NCBI RefSeq assembly: GCF_032854445.1
Contig: NC_088295.1
Span: 55,225,249-55,289,248 of the forward strand
DNA length: 64,000 nucleotides
From: Liolophura sinensis
Lineage: Eukaryota; Mollusca; Polyplacophora; Chitonida; Chitonidae
Reading direction: 5' to 3'
In this document: in pieces, positions 27,001 through 36,345 of the stretch
Layout of the letters: every line of letters starts with the position of its first letter
How positions within the stretch are numbered: the stretch's first letter is position 1
Notes under the pieces: generated by a model
Databases searched by the model: none
What the model saw: the letters and a program-made list of their open reading frames with translations, nothing else
Told to the model about the DNA's origin: nothing
Position numbers and translations under genes: made by a program

Positions 27001-30000
27001 TACTCTTACATATAAAAGAGAAACAACTTGCTTCATGGCTGTACAGACACATTCTTGTACCGGTTGATCAAGGGGCAATATCTCTTAGAAAGGTATTGTA
27101 TGACAGCAGAAAAAAATAGACCCATCCTAGTACACTGTACAATACATGTATTCTGAATGGTCTGTGGAACATTTTTAATTTTGATTTCATACATTACTAT
27201 CAAGCTTATTCATATTACAAGTTCATTGTACATGTTGAGTTTTATAAATTATATTATATTATTATATTATAAATAATATTTTCCTAACACCCAATTCTTT
27301 TGAACAATAACAAGAATTATGATATTTACCACTTTAAATAAATTAATACTTATACATTTTGATATTAAATCGCAATAAATATACAAATTACTACTTACAA
27401 ACACACAGACATGTATGTACACATATGCCTATCTATGTTTACCTATCATAAATACATATATGTCCATATCAAATTTCAAGTTCCAACTGTACAGAACAAT
27501 ATGGTATCCCTCAGATTACTAAATAACAGGCATGATAAAGATATTCACATACCACCACAGTACCAGCCACCACATACACAAGTAAAACACTTCAGATCAG
27601 GTCACAGCTATAGGACTCATTGTGAGTCTGTTGTAAATTATACTGTACTTGCCAACGTGTATAATAGGGCCAACTGTGACAGGCCTGGCTAAGACCCAGC
27701 ATGTATGATCATGCTTTAACTGCTTCTACATTTAAGTGAACTGAACAGTCAAATTTCTGTGACAATCACAATGGATCACCCGTCTAACATGTGTGTTTTG
27801 ACAACACCAAGCACACCATATGACGTTCATGCTGGTAGCCACATGTATATGTTGGATAGATTTTCAATTTTTTTTTGTATAAAAAAAAAAAAAAACATAT
27901 ATATCCAAGTCTCCTAACATAATAGATACAAAAACAAAAGCATGTTCTCCCTAAAAACACCCAATTAATAATGTAACAATAAAAAATAATGGAATAAATT
28001 TTAAATGCTTGAAGTGTAAATTAATTGTTTAATCTGATTTTTGTTTTTTCTTAAACATGAAATCCCAAAAAATGCGTTATTATCTAATTTTTCACTGTCA
28101 AAAGTAAAACTACTCTAAAATGGATTTAGCACAGGAGGTATGAAATGAAACATCGGCACTGTAACCTTTTTACGGATTTGACCAATCAAATCCCACTGAA
28201 AATATGTATTATTAATATAAACAGATTAAGGAGAACTAGTACGCATACAAACTGTACATGTAAAACAAATAAGACTGAGTCATGCAGAATTCTCAACATG
28301 CACATTAATAAACACTCACACCTGTATACACACCTACATGTATGCAGGATTACTGCACTGTCAATACAATCACAGGTAAGTAATACCGTATTTGTCCTCA
28401 AATTTTGTACATCTCTAAGTTACTCATTTTTTTCTCATTCTCCGATTTCCAAAAATTTAGAAACTTGTTTTGAGCTTTGTTTAATTTATGGCTGGAAAAA
28501 TGAACATTTCAGTGACATAGAAGTGACATTTTTGACCTTTATTTGTCACTAATAATGAACTTTCATGGGCAAATTTTTTATGTCACATACGGTAATCATT
28601 AACTGTCAACAGGCTTCCAAACAGTGGTTAATTATAATTAAACTGTTTCCTCATTACCTCAACCCATGCATATTCTCAGGTCTCAGGACCCCCCCCCCCC
28701 CACCCCCAAGCCAACCCACTGATCATCTGGATCACATGTGACATAACGGTCTAAGCCACAGCGACTTGATTAGCTTTTGTGCCATCTGCCCTGTTTGCTC
28801 ATATATACACATATATCTAGGTGAGCCCTACACATATGTAAACACTCATCAATCCCATTATTGATTTTTCATATGTTACTGTGGCCAGGTATATCACCTA
28901 CACGACCAAAACTGTTATGCAATTTAAACACTAAAAAAAAAAATGCTGGCCGATATTTAATTTAGTTGTATCCAGAAATGGTTTGAGGGGAAAAAGCTCC
29001 ATAAGAATCAATAAATCTAGGCAATATAGCTGTGATATTCAAAGGAGGCTGTAGACTCATTTCTTGCCTATTATGATTATCATAACAAACCAGTTCAAAA
29101 CATAGACTAGATAGATAGAATTTTTGTAAGCGTCAATAAAGTAAAAGACAGGCAGATACAGAAATGCAATAAATTTGTGCACACTGCAACATTTTTCCAC
29201 CCACAAACTTTACATACAGATGCCATGTCAGTTCCTAATTAACCTCCTGCCATGATGATTGCTAGCTTCACTTCTAATCTACTACAGCCTTACCTTGCAC
29301 CTGAGAACAACTGTGCCTCAGACAATGCTCATCATCATGTCATCAAGCCATTCAGAGAGTAATAAGCGCTAAAAGCCACTTTGGAGAGGTTATGCATGTG
29401 CACAGTTATATACAGATGGGAAATTTTCACGGATAGGCATGACAGTAATTTCAGCCAAGAAAATGTCTCACTCTAATCCACATACTCAACATGTGGACAA
29501 GTGCATGCAAGATACAGACTTCTGCAGCTTTTCAGAACCTGAATGTCCTAAATCCCTGCAATGAATTCCACTGTATTCAGACAGTGCATTCAGCATCCAC
29601 CTACATACGGTGCATTACTCATTTACATGTACATGTATTTAGACCAACTTGACAGCTCTGAAGTGAATCCATACATACAATTTGCATACTGGTGCTACCA
29701 TCTTTTAATACTGCATGTTAAGCTGCAAAACATGCATGCAGTACAGTATGTGTTGACTGGGGTACAAGAAGAAGTCAAGGCTTACAAATGTACTAACATT
29801 ACAAATGGTGTTTTCAGACGGATTTAGGAAGAGTTGTACACATGCGAGGTAGGACTGAGGCATCTGGCCAAAAACCAAGACAGCAACATCAGAAATGGTT
29901 TCTAGTATAATACTGGGTATGTATATTTGTATGCAGCTCTAGTAGATTTCATTAATCTCACGCAGGTATTTGACTCTGTTATTTCTGCACTTAGGCGCAC

Positions 30001-33000
30001 CTGACAGTTGCCATTTGTCGATATCCTTGGGTGTTTACACCTGCATATGGAAATGGCAGCAAACACTGTAGCGTTCATCAAGACCGCTTACCTGTGACGT
30101 CAGCGCCCCCTACTTATTGATCGTCAAGAAGGTGCTGAAGTTAGGCCCAGCCAAGCTTTGGCCCATATTAATAATACAGCAGGTGGAAATCGTTTGGGGC
30201 ATAACTTACTAACTTAGTTAATTGTCTTGTACACCGAGTTTGTTTTTCCTGTGCCACTATTTTTAAATTCTACTCCAAGACCAGATGAATGTACTATGCC
30301 TCTATATATCAACTTAGAAATGTCAGAGTCGTGGAGCTGCTATGAATCAAACTTCGTGTAATGACTTTGCCCCAGGAAAAACACAGCATTCAACTATCAC
30401 TTGAAGAAAGCAAGTGAAAATTCATCACCATGGAAATGGTCTTTGACAAGGCTGATGCATGACATGAAAATGGAATTTAATAACTTTAGTTCATAGACAC
30501 ACCCATCCGATAAACAATAAGTACTTTACACGTAACATTTACAAAGAGCAGAAGGGTGGGCCTGATGTGGTGAATGGATGAAGTAAGCATCCAAAGTGGA
30601 GAGTCTTGTCAGTTTCCTCTTTCACAAAAGGTCAATATCCATTTCAATCGAATAGGCTGCATTTTCTTAAACAGACCAATGCTAAATGTTACACGCTGCA
30701 GTCCTGACAATATTTTCATCTTATAATAGTTACAGACAATTGAGAGTATACATGAAGGCAAAAGATCAAACAACTGTTCAAATCATATAGAAGGCCTCAG
30801 TCAAGTCTGGTTTTCCAATAAAGGAGCAAGAGGTCTCTTGTCACTACACCTCAGTCAAGCCTACTTGTACAATGGAGGAGCTATGTGTCTTGTCACTACA
30901 CCTCAGTCAAGCCTACTTGTACAATGGAGGAGCTAGGTCTCTTGTCACTACACCTCAGTCAAGCCTACTTATACAATGGAGGAGCTAGGTCTCTTGTCAC
31001 TACACCTCAGTCAAGCCTACTTGTACAATGGAGGAGCTAGGTCTCTTGTCACTACACCTTAGTCAAGCCTTGTTTCGCACTGGAGAACCTAGGTCTCTTG
31101 CCACTACACCTCAGTTGAGCCCAGTTTAACCCTGAAGAACCTAGGTCTCTTGCCACTACACCTCAGTTGAGCCCAGTTTAACCCTGGAGAACCTAGGTCT
31201 CTTGCCACTACACCTCAGTTGAGCCCACTTTAACCCTGGAGAACCTAGGTCTCTTGCCACTACACATCAATCAAACCTGGTCTCCAGTCGCTACACCTCA
31301 GTCAAGCCTTGTTGTCCAATGGAGGACCTAGGTCTCTTGCAACTACACATCAGTCCAGTTTCCAGTTTCCCACTGAAAGATCTAGGTCTCTGCCAGCACA
31401 TCTCAGTCAAATGGAGGAGCTATGATCCTGGCCACTACACCTCAGTCATGACCAGTTTCCCAATGGAGGAACTAGATAGCTTGCAATTACACCTTAGATA
31501 AGTTTGGTGTCATAATGAACGAGCTAGGGTCAATGCTACTACACCTCAGACAAGTTTGGAATCATAGTGAAGAAGCTAAGGTCAATGCCACTACACCTCA
31601 GACAAATTTGCTGTCATAATAAAGAAGCTAGGATCCATGCCACTACACCTCAGGCAAGTTTGGTGTTACGATGAAGCAGCTAGGGTCAATGCCACTACAC
31701 TTCCCACAAGTTTGGTGTCATAATGAAGAAGCCAGAGTCAATGCTACCACGCCTCAGACAAGTTTGGTTTCCTAAGGAAGGAGCTAAGGTCAATGCCACT
31801 ACACCTCAGACAAATTTGCTGTCATAATAAAGAAGCTAGGATCCATGCCACTACACCTCAGGCAAGTTTGGTGTTACGATGAAGCAGCTAGGGTCAATGC
31901 CACTACACTTCCCACAAGTTTGGTGTCATAATGAAGAAGCCAGAGTCAATGCTACCACACCTCAGACAAGTTTGGTTTCCTAAGGAAGGAGCTACATGTA
32001 CATGTAGGTCACCGTACAAAAAAATTCCACTCAACTCAAGAAAAACAACTGTTCAGAAATTGTTCTAGACAACTGAATTTTTAAACTCATGACAGGAGGT
32101 CACAGAGTGATTAATAATTCACAAAACAAATCAATCGTACATGTACATTTATGGCTTCTGCAGAGAAACTTGACTTCAGCATACACTGACCAGTAAAAAC
32201 AGGAGCATGTGCACAACACTGACCAGAGAGCTACATGTACCTAGCATGGGGAACTACACAAGAAACGCTGGCTTCTCAAGCTATTACGTCGGTAGTCTTC
32301 TGCTTTCTATGATGCCATAGAGTGATCTGTGGTGACAGTTCATTAAACAGGTATCACTTTATGCAATCACCTCATCACATCTGCCAGAAGACTTCATAAA
32401 GTCAGCTAAACTTTGTAAAGTCCCAATCTTTTAACATGGCCACTAACTTAAAGAAGAGCAAAATGATATCAACTTTTTCTGGGATCATGAATGTCACAGC
32501 TACAAGGAACTTGCAATTGTTTAACTATAAATATATGAAATACACTACATCAGTATTTGTTTTTATTGATACTTCTCAAATCTGCAATTGTGTTACTACA
32601 AAGCTAATCAAATCCCACATGCATTTGACGCATCATATCATCTACATGTACTGTGTTGTATCTTTCACCTGTAAGTGGCACAACCTTCACAAATTTGGTT
32701 ATTAATGGGATGGTACATATACAGTGTATGTATAAAACTGAAGGGACATTTTGGGAAAATAATTACATTTGGCCCCAGGGTCATGAAGTGATCTTAAACT
32801 TTAGTCAAAACTTCAATCATAAAATTTGTTTTGTCCCTTTCCGTTATTTTAGCTGAAATTTGTTCTACAACAACTTACCCAGAATTTATGTTGTCAAGCA
32901 AAATTTTGACAATTTTAAAGTCATTTGAAATTTTGATCTTAGTCTAAGTTTGCTCTGTGATCCTGGGGCCTGGCATATTTTTGACAGCAGATTATATACC

Positions 33001-34607
33001 TATATATGTACATGTATGAGCATGTGCACTGCACGATGTATGTACATGTATATTGTGGGTACCTTAGAGACCCAATTGTAAACAATGTGTATTCAATCAA
33101 GGAAGTACCTGACACACTGCACACTGCTTTATGACCATTACGCCTCATTTATCATAGACTGCCACACTATCACATGAAATATCTTGAGAGACTCTCAAAT
33201 TAAGCCTTTCACCATGTAGGTGTTATAATACATACATCCATTTTGCGTATAATTTTTGTATTTGGAAACGATTTTTAGAAGGTTGAAAGGTCCAGTTTTG
33301 GTCTAATGTTGCCTATAAGTGCCTTGATATATTAAGACAACATTCCAATTACCAATTATGCAAATAATTCATTAATTTAGGCACATTGCCAAAGAGTGTT
33401 TCTCAGTATGTAATTTTTGTATTCCCTCAATGAAGTAGCTTACCAATCGTTGCTTAGTTGATAGCGGCTTAGCAAAGGGTAGATAACCATATACTGATAC
33501 CTGCTTACAAGATAAATTTCATCAATGTTCTGAATGGATAGCTGAACAGGCAACGTTAAGTACATTTGAGGACAATAATTTATCACCTTTGCTGAACATC
33601 ACAAGGCTGAAGTTTGCGACAGATTATGAGCCTTAAATAATGCATTCCTTCAGTTATCCTTGGGCCATGCCTTCAATAGTTTGCTATTAACAGTGTGACC
33701 TAACAGTTTTACTATCAGTTGATCTTGTAACCCAGTATTCAGTTGTTGTTTTTTTTTGTTTTTTTCACTTGAATTGAGTTTTTGTTACATTTCACTACCT
33801 TTTTAATGATATACAGTAATAAAATGACATAAAATTTGCATCCCAACATCACCATCCACCCCTCCCCAAATTCCATATTCACAGACAACAAATAACATAA
33901 GATATTAACATTGGCAATGAAACTCACATGTACTGGATAAAATTCTTCTTTGCACACAAAACTAATAGAACTCTTGGAATCAAAATGAGTTACTTAGTAT
34001 AAATGACGAAATTTTAGCTGATTAACCATATAGTTTTTAGTTGACAACAAGACTCTTACACAGAAATTTCAATAGATGCAAGCACCACTCGTAACTAAAT
34101 TTATTAGGTCAGGTACAGGTATGTAGCCCACAACTATCCAATGCAAGGCAAAGAAATCATTGCGCCTGCACATTTGACACACGTTACACTTTACATGTAC
34201 AATGTAGGCTAAGTCTGAAACTGAGCAGTCTGACACCCTCTGAACGTCAGACAAATGCACAGTAATGTAGAAGTGAAAACAATTATTCACGCTTAATCAT
34301 GTGACGATGAAGTTAACCAATGATGTGATAATGAAAGGCATGACATGTCTTGCCTTAATTTTTTTTCCCACACCTTCTCTCATAATATATCTTGTTGAGG
34401 CCGACTTGTAGGTTTGTTCAATGATACTGGCTATATAACACATAATCTTGTCACCTACTAGCTTGGATTTGTTTAATTTCCTTCAAGAAAAATGAAAATG
34501 AAACCATGTTTTCTTGTTAAATATTGACATTATCTAAGGTGTGTATATCTACAAAATATTTACCCTGTGCTGTTGGACCACTTGTCCACTCTGTAGCTCG
34601 GCTCCAT
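5879..34607 (-). CDS. TUB: Tubby-family protein (TUB/TULP1-3 class), 14 coding exons, 495 aa
   Basis: Known role of the family: a phosphoinositide-binding adaptor that couples membrane PI(4,5)P2 to the IFT-A complex for ciliary receptor delivery; in vertebrates it can also move to the nucleus after Gq/PLC signalling. Seen here: exons at 34564-34607, 24708-24758, 24094-24145, 23437-23596, 22685-22822, 21281-21328, 10142-10305, 9679-9882, 9075-9187, 8415-8523, 7995-8093, 7453-7540, 6298-6381 and 5879-6012. All introns are GT-AG and phases match at every junction. The N-terminal helix (residues 35-56) and basic KKKRQ (58-62) precede a Ser/Asp/Pro-rich linker (about 63-240) and a complete tubby domain (about 245-495) ending FDSKLACE. 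K323 and R325 in YIGKLRSN match the pair I recall as PIP2-binding in mouse tubby (K330/R332). Exons 3-14 are secure. Exon 1 and the length of exon 5 are the uncertain parts. Confidence 0.95.
6298..6381 (-). CDS. TUB: tubby exon 13 (residues 424-452)
   Basis: Acceptor CAG at 6384-6382, donor GTAAG at 6297. It encodes [20 protein letters not shown], then [26 protein letters not shown] is one of the most conserved tubby motifs. Confidence 0.98.
7034..7433. repeat. 36-bp minisatellite, 11 units, beside the exon 12 donor
   Basis: ATGAGGCAATGACTGC recurs at 7051, 7087, 7123 and so on to 7411, exactly every 36 bp. Units are nearly identical except one base just before ATGAGG, which is C, A or G in different units. 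The period is 12 codons, so long frames are open on both strands; these are repeat artefacts. Confidence 0.97.
7453..7540 (-). CDS. TUB: tubby exon 12 (residues 395-423)
   Basis: Acceptor CAG at 7543-7541, donor GTGAG at 7452. It encodes [20 protein letters not shown], then HNKTPVWND. The donor is fixed by the conserved PVWND|DTQSYV junction. A 36-bp tandem array starts about 20 nt into the intron. Confidence 0.97.
7820..7915 (+). mobile_element. SINE 3' fragment (the common SINE of this window)
   Basis: Matches the 3' half of the copies at 13422 and 19696: CCGGGCTCTCCCTGGTTTCC, then a CTGGCCGCC segment, GTGAAATATTCTTGAGTACG and an AAATAAATAA tail. The tRNA-like head is missing (5' truncation). 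It lies inside a tubby intron. Confidence 0.85.
7995..8093 (-). CDS. TUB: tubby exon 11 (residues 362-394)
   Basis: Acceptor CAG at 8096-8094, donor GTAAG at 7994. It encodes [20 protein letters not shown], then [26 protein letters not shown] is identical to what I know of vertebrate TUB/TULP sequences. Confidence 0.98.
8415..8523 (-). CDS. TUB: tubby exon 10 (residues 325-361)
   Basis: Acceptor CAG at 8526-8524, donor GTAAG at 8414. It encodes [20 protein letters not shown], then [16 protein letters not shown]. SNLxGTxFTxFDxGxNP is a tubby-domain signature. Confidence 0.98.
9075..9187 (-). CDS. TUB: tubby exon 9 (residues 288-325), phosphoinositide-site region
   Basis: Acceptor CAG at 9190-9188, donor GTAAGG at 9074. 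It encodes [20 protein letters not shown], then [24 protein letters not shown] and SYIGKLR are almost invariant in the family; K323 and R325 fall in the known PIP2-contact position. Confidence 0.98.
9679..9882 (-). CDS. TUB: tubby exon 8 (residues 220-287), start of tubby domain
   Basis: Acceptor TAG at 9885-9883, donor GTAAG at 9678. The domain begins near [20 protein letters not shown] and continues through [20 protein letters not shown] to DDGRK. These are signature tubby-domain segments ([24 protein letters not shown] in vertebrates). The Met at residue 231 lies inside the exon and is not the gene's start. Confidence 0.97.
10142..10305 (-). CDS. TUB: tubby exon 7 (residues 165-219), acidic and proline-rich linker
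   Basis: Acceptor CAG at 10308-10306, donor GTGAG at 10141. It encodes [20 protein letters not shown], then DDVDDVSVP and a [10 protein letters not shown] stretch (residues 195-204). It is linker sequence without a known fold. It follows an 11-kb intron, and its end (phase 0) joins exon 8 exactly. Confidence 0.88.
12312..12490. repeat. Tandem array of a 37-41-bp unit ending GGGCCCATTTCACAC
   Basis: About five units read GCCTAAGTTCAGGGGCCTAT then TTCACAC and a run of 6-10 A. Length differences come from the A run. The core GGGGCCCATTTCACA looks like the end of a common animal MITE family, as if a transposon terminus had been amplified in tandem. Confidence 0.85.
12571..12622. repeat. 26-bp direct duplication
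   Basis: ATAGTCTTTCTAAAGTCA occurs twice, 26 bp apart. Confidence 0.8.
13422..13690 (+). mobile_element. tRNA-derived SINE, near full length, diverged
   Basis: The head GGGGCCTCTGTCACTCAGTT then GGTTAGCGCGC resembles a tRNA 5' half with a pol III A box, followed by a GTGAGTTCATGC B-box-like stretch. The body has GGTTTCCTCCCACCATAATG, CTGGCCGCC and GTGAAATATTCTTGAGTACG, and ends in a CAAA-rich tail. An open frame at 13401-13640 is only this element. Confidence 0.88.
15060..15270 (+). mobile_element. Degenerate tRNA-derived SINE-like sequence
   Basis: It carries GGGTTCAAATCCAGCTTATG, similar to the B-box region of the SINEs here, then GTGAAAAATCCTTCGGTATA and ACACCCTTCAATCAG, which resemble the 3' end of the family in diverged form. 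Confidence 0.55.
18285..18400 (+). mobile_element. Possible degenerate tRNA-derived SINE head
   Basis: CTAACTGGCTTAGTTCGTAA and GGTTGTGAGCTCTAATCCTG look like decayed A- and B-box regions. No clear 3' body. Confidence 0.35.
19281..19522. repeat. 41-bp minisatellite, 6 units
   Basis: The unit contains GTTAGCCAGTGGTCCAAGGC then TAGTTATCTGAAACCCC. GGTGTTAG starts at 19284 and 19325, 41 bp apart, and units differ at only a few sites. Confidence 0.95.
19696..19949 (+). mobile_element. Full-length tRNA-derived SINE with 12-bp target-site duplication
   Basis: The head GGGGCCTCCGTGGCTCAGTC then GGTTAGCGCGC is tRNA-like. A GTGAGTTCAAGACC B-box-like site, the conserved body (CCACCATAATGCTGGCCGCC, GTGAAATATTCTTGAGTACG) and a 22-A tail follow. 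TCAAGTACATAA flanks it on both sides (19684-19695 and 19950-19961). The clean duplication and unbroken A tail indicate a recent LINE-mobilised insertion. Confidence 0.95.
21281..21328 (-). CDS. TUB: tubby exon 6, 48-nt symmetric exon (residues 149-164), likely cassette
   Basis: Acceptor TAG at 21331-21329, donor GTAAGAC at 21280. It encodes [15 protein letters not shown] flanked by split Gly and Asp codons. The length is a multiple of three with phase 1 at both ends, so including or skipping it keeps the downstream frame. The Lys/Pro-rich content resembles the basic linker that varies between vertebrate TUB isoforms. No conserved domain supports it; the strong donor and exact phase do. Confidence 0.7.
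21329..22684 (-). other. tubby intron between exons 6 and 5, mostly repeat at its 5' end
   Basis: In transcript order the intron opens with the 48/51-bp array (22684 down to about 21837), then about 500 bp of unremarkable AT-rich DNA to the exon 6 acceptor at 21329. How much of the array is exon and how much intron is unresolved. Confidence 0.75.
21837..22690 (-). repeat. 48/51-bp tandem array carrying a repeated splice-donor junction
   Basis: GATC-class anchors fall at 21837, 21888, 21938, 21988, 22035, 22086, 22137, 22185, 22233, 22281, 22329, 22380, 22428, 22476, 22524, 22575, about 22627 and 22678. From 22086 to the exon every step is 48 or 51; further out the steps are 51, 50, 50, 47 and 51. 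In the exon 5 frame the units read [17 protein letters not shown] (17 residues) or [16 protein letters not shown] (16), 12 full units, to TAA at 22074-22076. Most units contain (G/A)CAG|GTCAGA in the same phase as the exon 5 donor; one reads GCAAGTCAGA. Confidence 0.95.
22685..22822 (-). CDS. TUB: tubby exon 5 (residues 103-148), minimal form; donor lies in a repeat array
   Basis: Acceptor CAG at 22825-22823. It encodes [18 protein letters not shown] and an acidic [13 protein letters not shown] end. The proposed donor CAG|GTCAGA is at 22684: +5 is G, but +3 is C, which is weak. Joining here gives the right phase for exon 6 or directly for exon 7. The same junction recurs every 48 or 51 bp downstream, and the frame stays open to TAA at 22074, so longer forms of this exon are possible. 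Reading on to the TAA would give a 351-residue protein without the tubby domain. Confidence 0.8.
23437..23596 (-). CDS. TUB: tubby exon 4 (residues 50-103), helix end and basic motif
   Basis: Acceptor CAG at 23599-23597, donor GTATGC at 23436. It encodes [16 protein letters not shown], then MMQPNVDRP and a low-complexity tail. The helix-KKKRQ-x-M-x-Q-x-N pattern is the hallmark N-terminal block of TUB/TULP3. KNKKKR is also a plausible nuclear localisation signal. Confidence 0.93.
23640..23930 (+). repeat. Dispersed repeat, copy 1 (related to 37995-38330)
   Basis: Shares blocks such as AATTCCTCAACCT, ATGAAAGAGCAACT and CACAAAAAG/GACAAAAAG-GCATAA in the same order and orientation with the second copy. 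No terminal inverted repeats or coding content seen. Class unknown. Confidence 0.75.
24094..24145 (-). CDS. TUB: tubby exon 3 (residues 32-49), N-terminal helix
   Basis: Acceptor CAG at 24148-24146, donor GTAAGG at 24093. It encodes [17 protein letters not shown], the first half of the conserved N-terminal helix; vertebrate TUB has DD then KLDRQ at the same place. In TULP3 this helix binds IFT-A (established for vertebrates). Confidence 0.9.
24708..24758 (-). CDS. TUB: tubby exon 2 (residues 15-32)
   Basis: Acceptor TAG at 24761-24759 and donor GTAAG at 24707. It encodes [16 protein letters not shown]. The in-frame Met26 could be an alternative start, but the KDW just before it lines up with the SDW of vertebrate TUB, which suggests that translation begins further upstream. 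A second possible acceptor (GTCAG) lies a few bases inside the exon. Confidence 0.75.
28689..28700. repeat. Poly-C tract
   Basis: A run of 12 C followed by ACCCCC on the plus strand. On the minus strand this is a G-rich stretch. Confidence 0.9.
30795..31995. repeat. Large minisatellite, 46-52-bp units, two subfamilies
   Basis: The left half has 52-bp units with CCACTACACCTCAGT or TCACTACACCTCAGTCAAGC, then GGAGGAGCTAGGTCTCTTG. The right half has units with CTACACCTCAGACAAGTTTG and GTCATAATGAAGAAGC. A block near 31601-31790 is repeated about 208 bp on, at 31809-31995. Small open frames inside are incidental. Confidence 0.95.
32771..32970. mobile_element. 200-bp MITE with GGCCCCAGG termini
   Basis: It begins GGCCCCAGGGTCATGAAGTG and ends GTGATCCTGGGGCC, forming terminal inverted repeats. 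The arms stay similar inward (ACTTTAGTCAAAACTTCAA against the reverse complement of TTGAAATTTTGATC...TAAGTTT). No coding capacity: a non-autonomous DNA element. The target duplication is unclear. Confidence 0.75.
34564..34607 (-). CDS. TUB: tubby exon 1, proposed start exon (residues 1-14 plus 2 nt)
   Basis: ATG at 34607-34605 has G at -3 and G at +4 and begins [15 protein letters not shown] donor GTAAAT follows at 34563. The exon ends with two bases (GG), the phase needed to join exon 2, whose first base A completes a Gly codon. No other exon with this phase was noticed upstream of exon 2. The first residues of tubby proteins are poorly conserved, so homology cannot confirm it. The bases just before ATG (TGTACAG) could also be an acceptor, which would make this exon internal and put a 5' UTR exon further upstream. 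Confidence 0.5.
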
Positions 34608-34752
34608 TACTGTACATTCACAGGTAAGCTGAGACCTTCTTTTGTACAACACCGGTGAGTTGAAAACTATTTTCCAGCATTAAAAGCTTCTTAAGTTTGA
34701 ACCACACCACACGGGAGACCATTTCTCGTGAATATGCTCCAGAGAAAACAAG

Positions 34753-34772
34753 ATATATAAATATATATATAT
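34753..34772 (-). promoter_or_regulatory. TATA-like tract upstream of the proposed tubby exon 1
   Basis: An alternating AT tract (minus strand ATATATATATATTTATATAT) lies about 150 bp upstream of the proposed ATG. If used as a TATA box, transcription would begin near 34720-34730 and give a 5' UTR of about 120 nt. Such AT tracts are common by chance in this DNA, so this is weak. Confidence 0.25.
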
Positions 34773-36289
34773 CCTAAACAACTGGCTAAGGCTTGAGTTC
34801 ACTTAGGTCATGTGGCTACAGACCAAGTCCATATAGATGATCACACGTACTCCAGCAAATAACGAGCACAGGTAAATCATTTAGCCAATCACAGACTGTG
34901 AGCAATATTACGCGTAAAATACTACACGATTCTCACACGAGTCTGAGACTGTTCATCCTCAACAAAGACGAAAAGCCTTACTTTTCCTTTCTGACCGCTT
35001 TCACCACCCCACCAAATAACACAGGCACCGTTATTATCATGTACCTGTACAATCAGTATGATCACTAATGAGAGGTTTTTGATTGATCACACGACCTACT
35101 GGCCAATGGAGCGCAGTGTTTAGCTAGGAAAATCACAGCACCTGTGCTGCCACCATCAGTAGGCTTTGGAACGCCTTCCTGTTTAATGGGTGGTTTCAGA
35201 CAGACAGTCCGGATACAAGGGTCAGCTGTCAAATGACATAACTCCTGACCACACAGGCTGGGTACTAATCACACAATGGAGTCTGCCCATACACCCTAAT
35301 TGTTCACCTCCCTTTGCTGAAGCTCAGGTAACCAGGGCAATCAGCTGGTCTGTCTGTTGACAAAAACGCTAACAGGGACGAAGAATAGCGTCACACATTG
35401 TCGGGAGTCTCATATGCCATATGGAGCTTCTCCCTGATTCCTAGACTCCACCCCTAGCCTCCACCGTGATAATCAATAGCTTTACAACTGCTTCCCACTG
35501 ATAATGCAAACCCAATAAGCATTACAATAGCTCCTGCCGCAAAACCTAGCTCAAAATCTATAGCTGATTATGACAGATCCAAGTGCTTGAGGTTTTTTTT
35601 ATTTCTTCCAGCTTATATGTGGTGGTATAAAACACCAAAATGATTGTCATAAGATCTTGCCCTGCCCCCCCCCACCCCTCCCAACTAAACATATCAAATA
35701 TCAACAGGCACGTACTTGTATTCATGAGGACATATGCTATTTTAGTGTAAGACAAATATGTAAATGTGTTATGGACGAACAGGGTCTGAATACCATTTCC
35801 TCAGCATTTCAACCATGTCCTATACACCAAGAAGAATATTAAATTTCAACAGTGAGCACTGCAGGTATATATACTGTGGACACGTAGGGTACGAAGACTA
35901 CAGGACAACCCTGGGGACAGAGTATAGGATACATATATATGTACCCATATGTCACGTCATAGGACTGTCTCACTTCAAGTCCACATCTGCCAGCTACCAA
36001 TTTCCACTAGAATGTTCGAACCAAAAATCTGAATCATAACCCGAACATAAAGTATTACAACAGAGATGGCCTTAGACAGGGAAAGTGCATGTTTCTCAAC
36101 TTCGACTGATCGTGAGGCCTTGGTGATAATAAGCGGTCATAAATGGCTATTTGCACAGTTTAACGTTAATTGAAAACCACCTGTCTTCCACCAATATAGT
36201 GCGCATATCTGTATGTCACACGTAGGAAACATTGTCATTAATTTGCCAAAGATGGACCAGTTTACCACTGGAGCACTGGTTCCCTATGA

Positions 36290-36345
36290 AAACTGACAGC
36301 TAATGTATAAGTGGAAAATTCTTGGGTACGTATACAACAATCAAA
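36290..36345 (+). mobile_element. Degenerate SINE 3' end
   Basis: GTATAAGTGGAAAATTCTTG then GGTACGTATACAACAATCAA is a decayed version of the 3' end of the common SINE. Confidence 0.6.

Larger units (their letters stand above)
24759..34563 (-). other. 9.8-kb tubby intron 1
   Basis: Mostly AT-rich DNA with many TACATGTA words, an (A)n run at about 27880 and a C run at 28689-28700. Named contents are the minisatellite at 30795-31995 and the MITE at 32771-32970. A good donor on the minus strand at about 29292 (CAAG|GTAAGG) has no coding exon before it. I see no other gene. Confidence 0.6.

Noticed and set aside
28145-28552. 135-codon plus-strand frame
   Set aside because: No recognisable domain, low-complexity composition, and a minus-strand frame of similar quality overlaps it. 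It lies in tubby intron 1.
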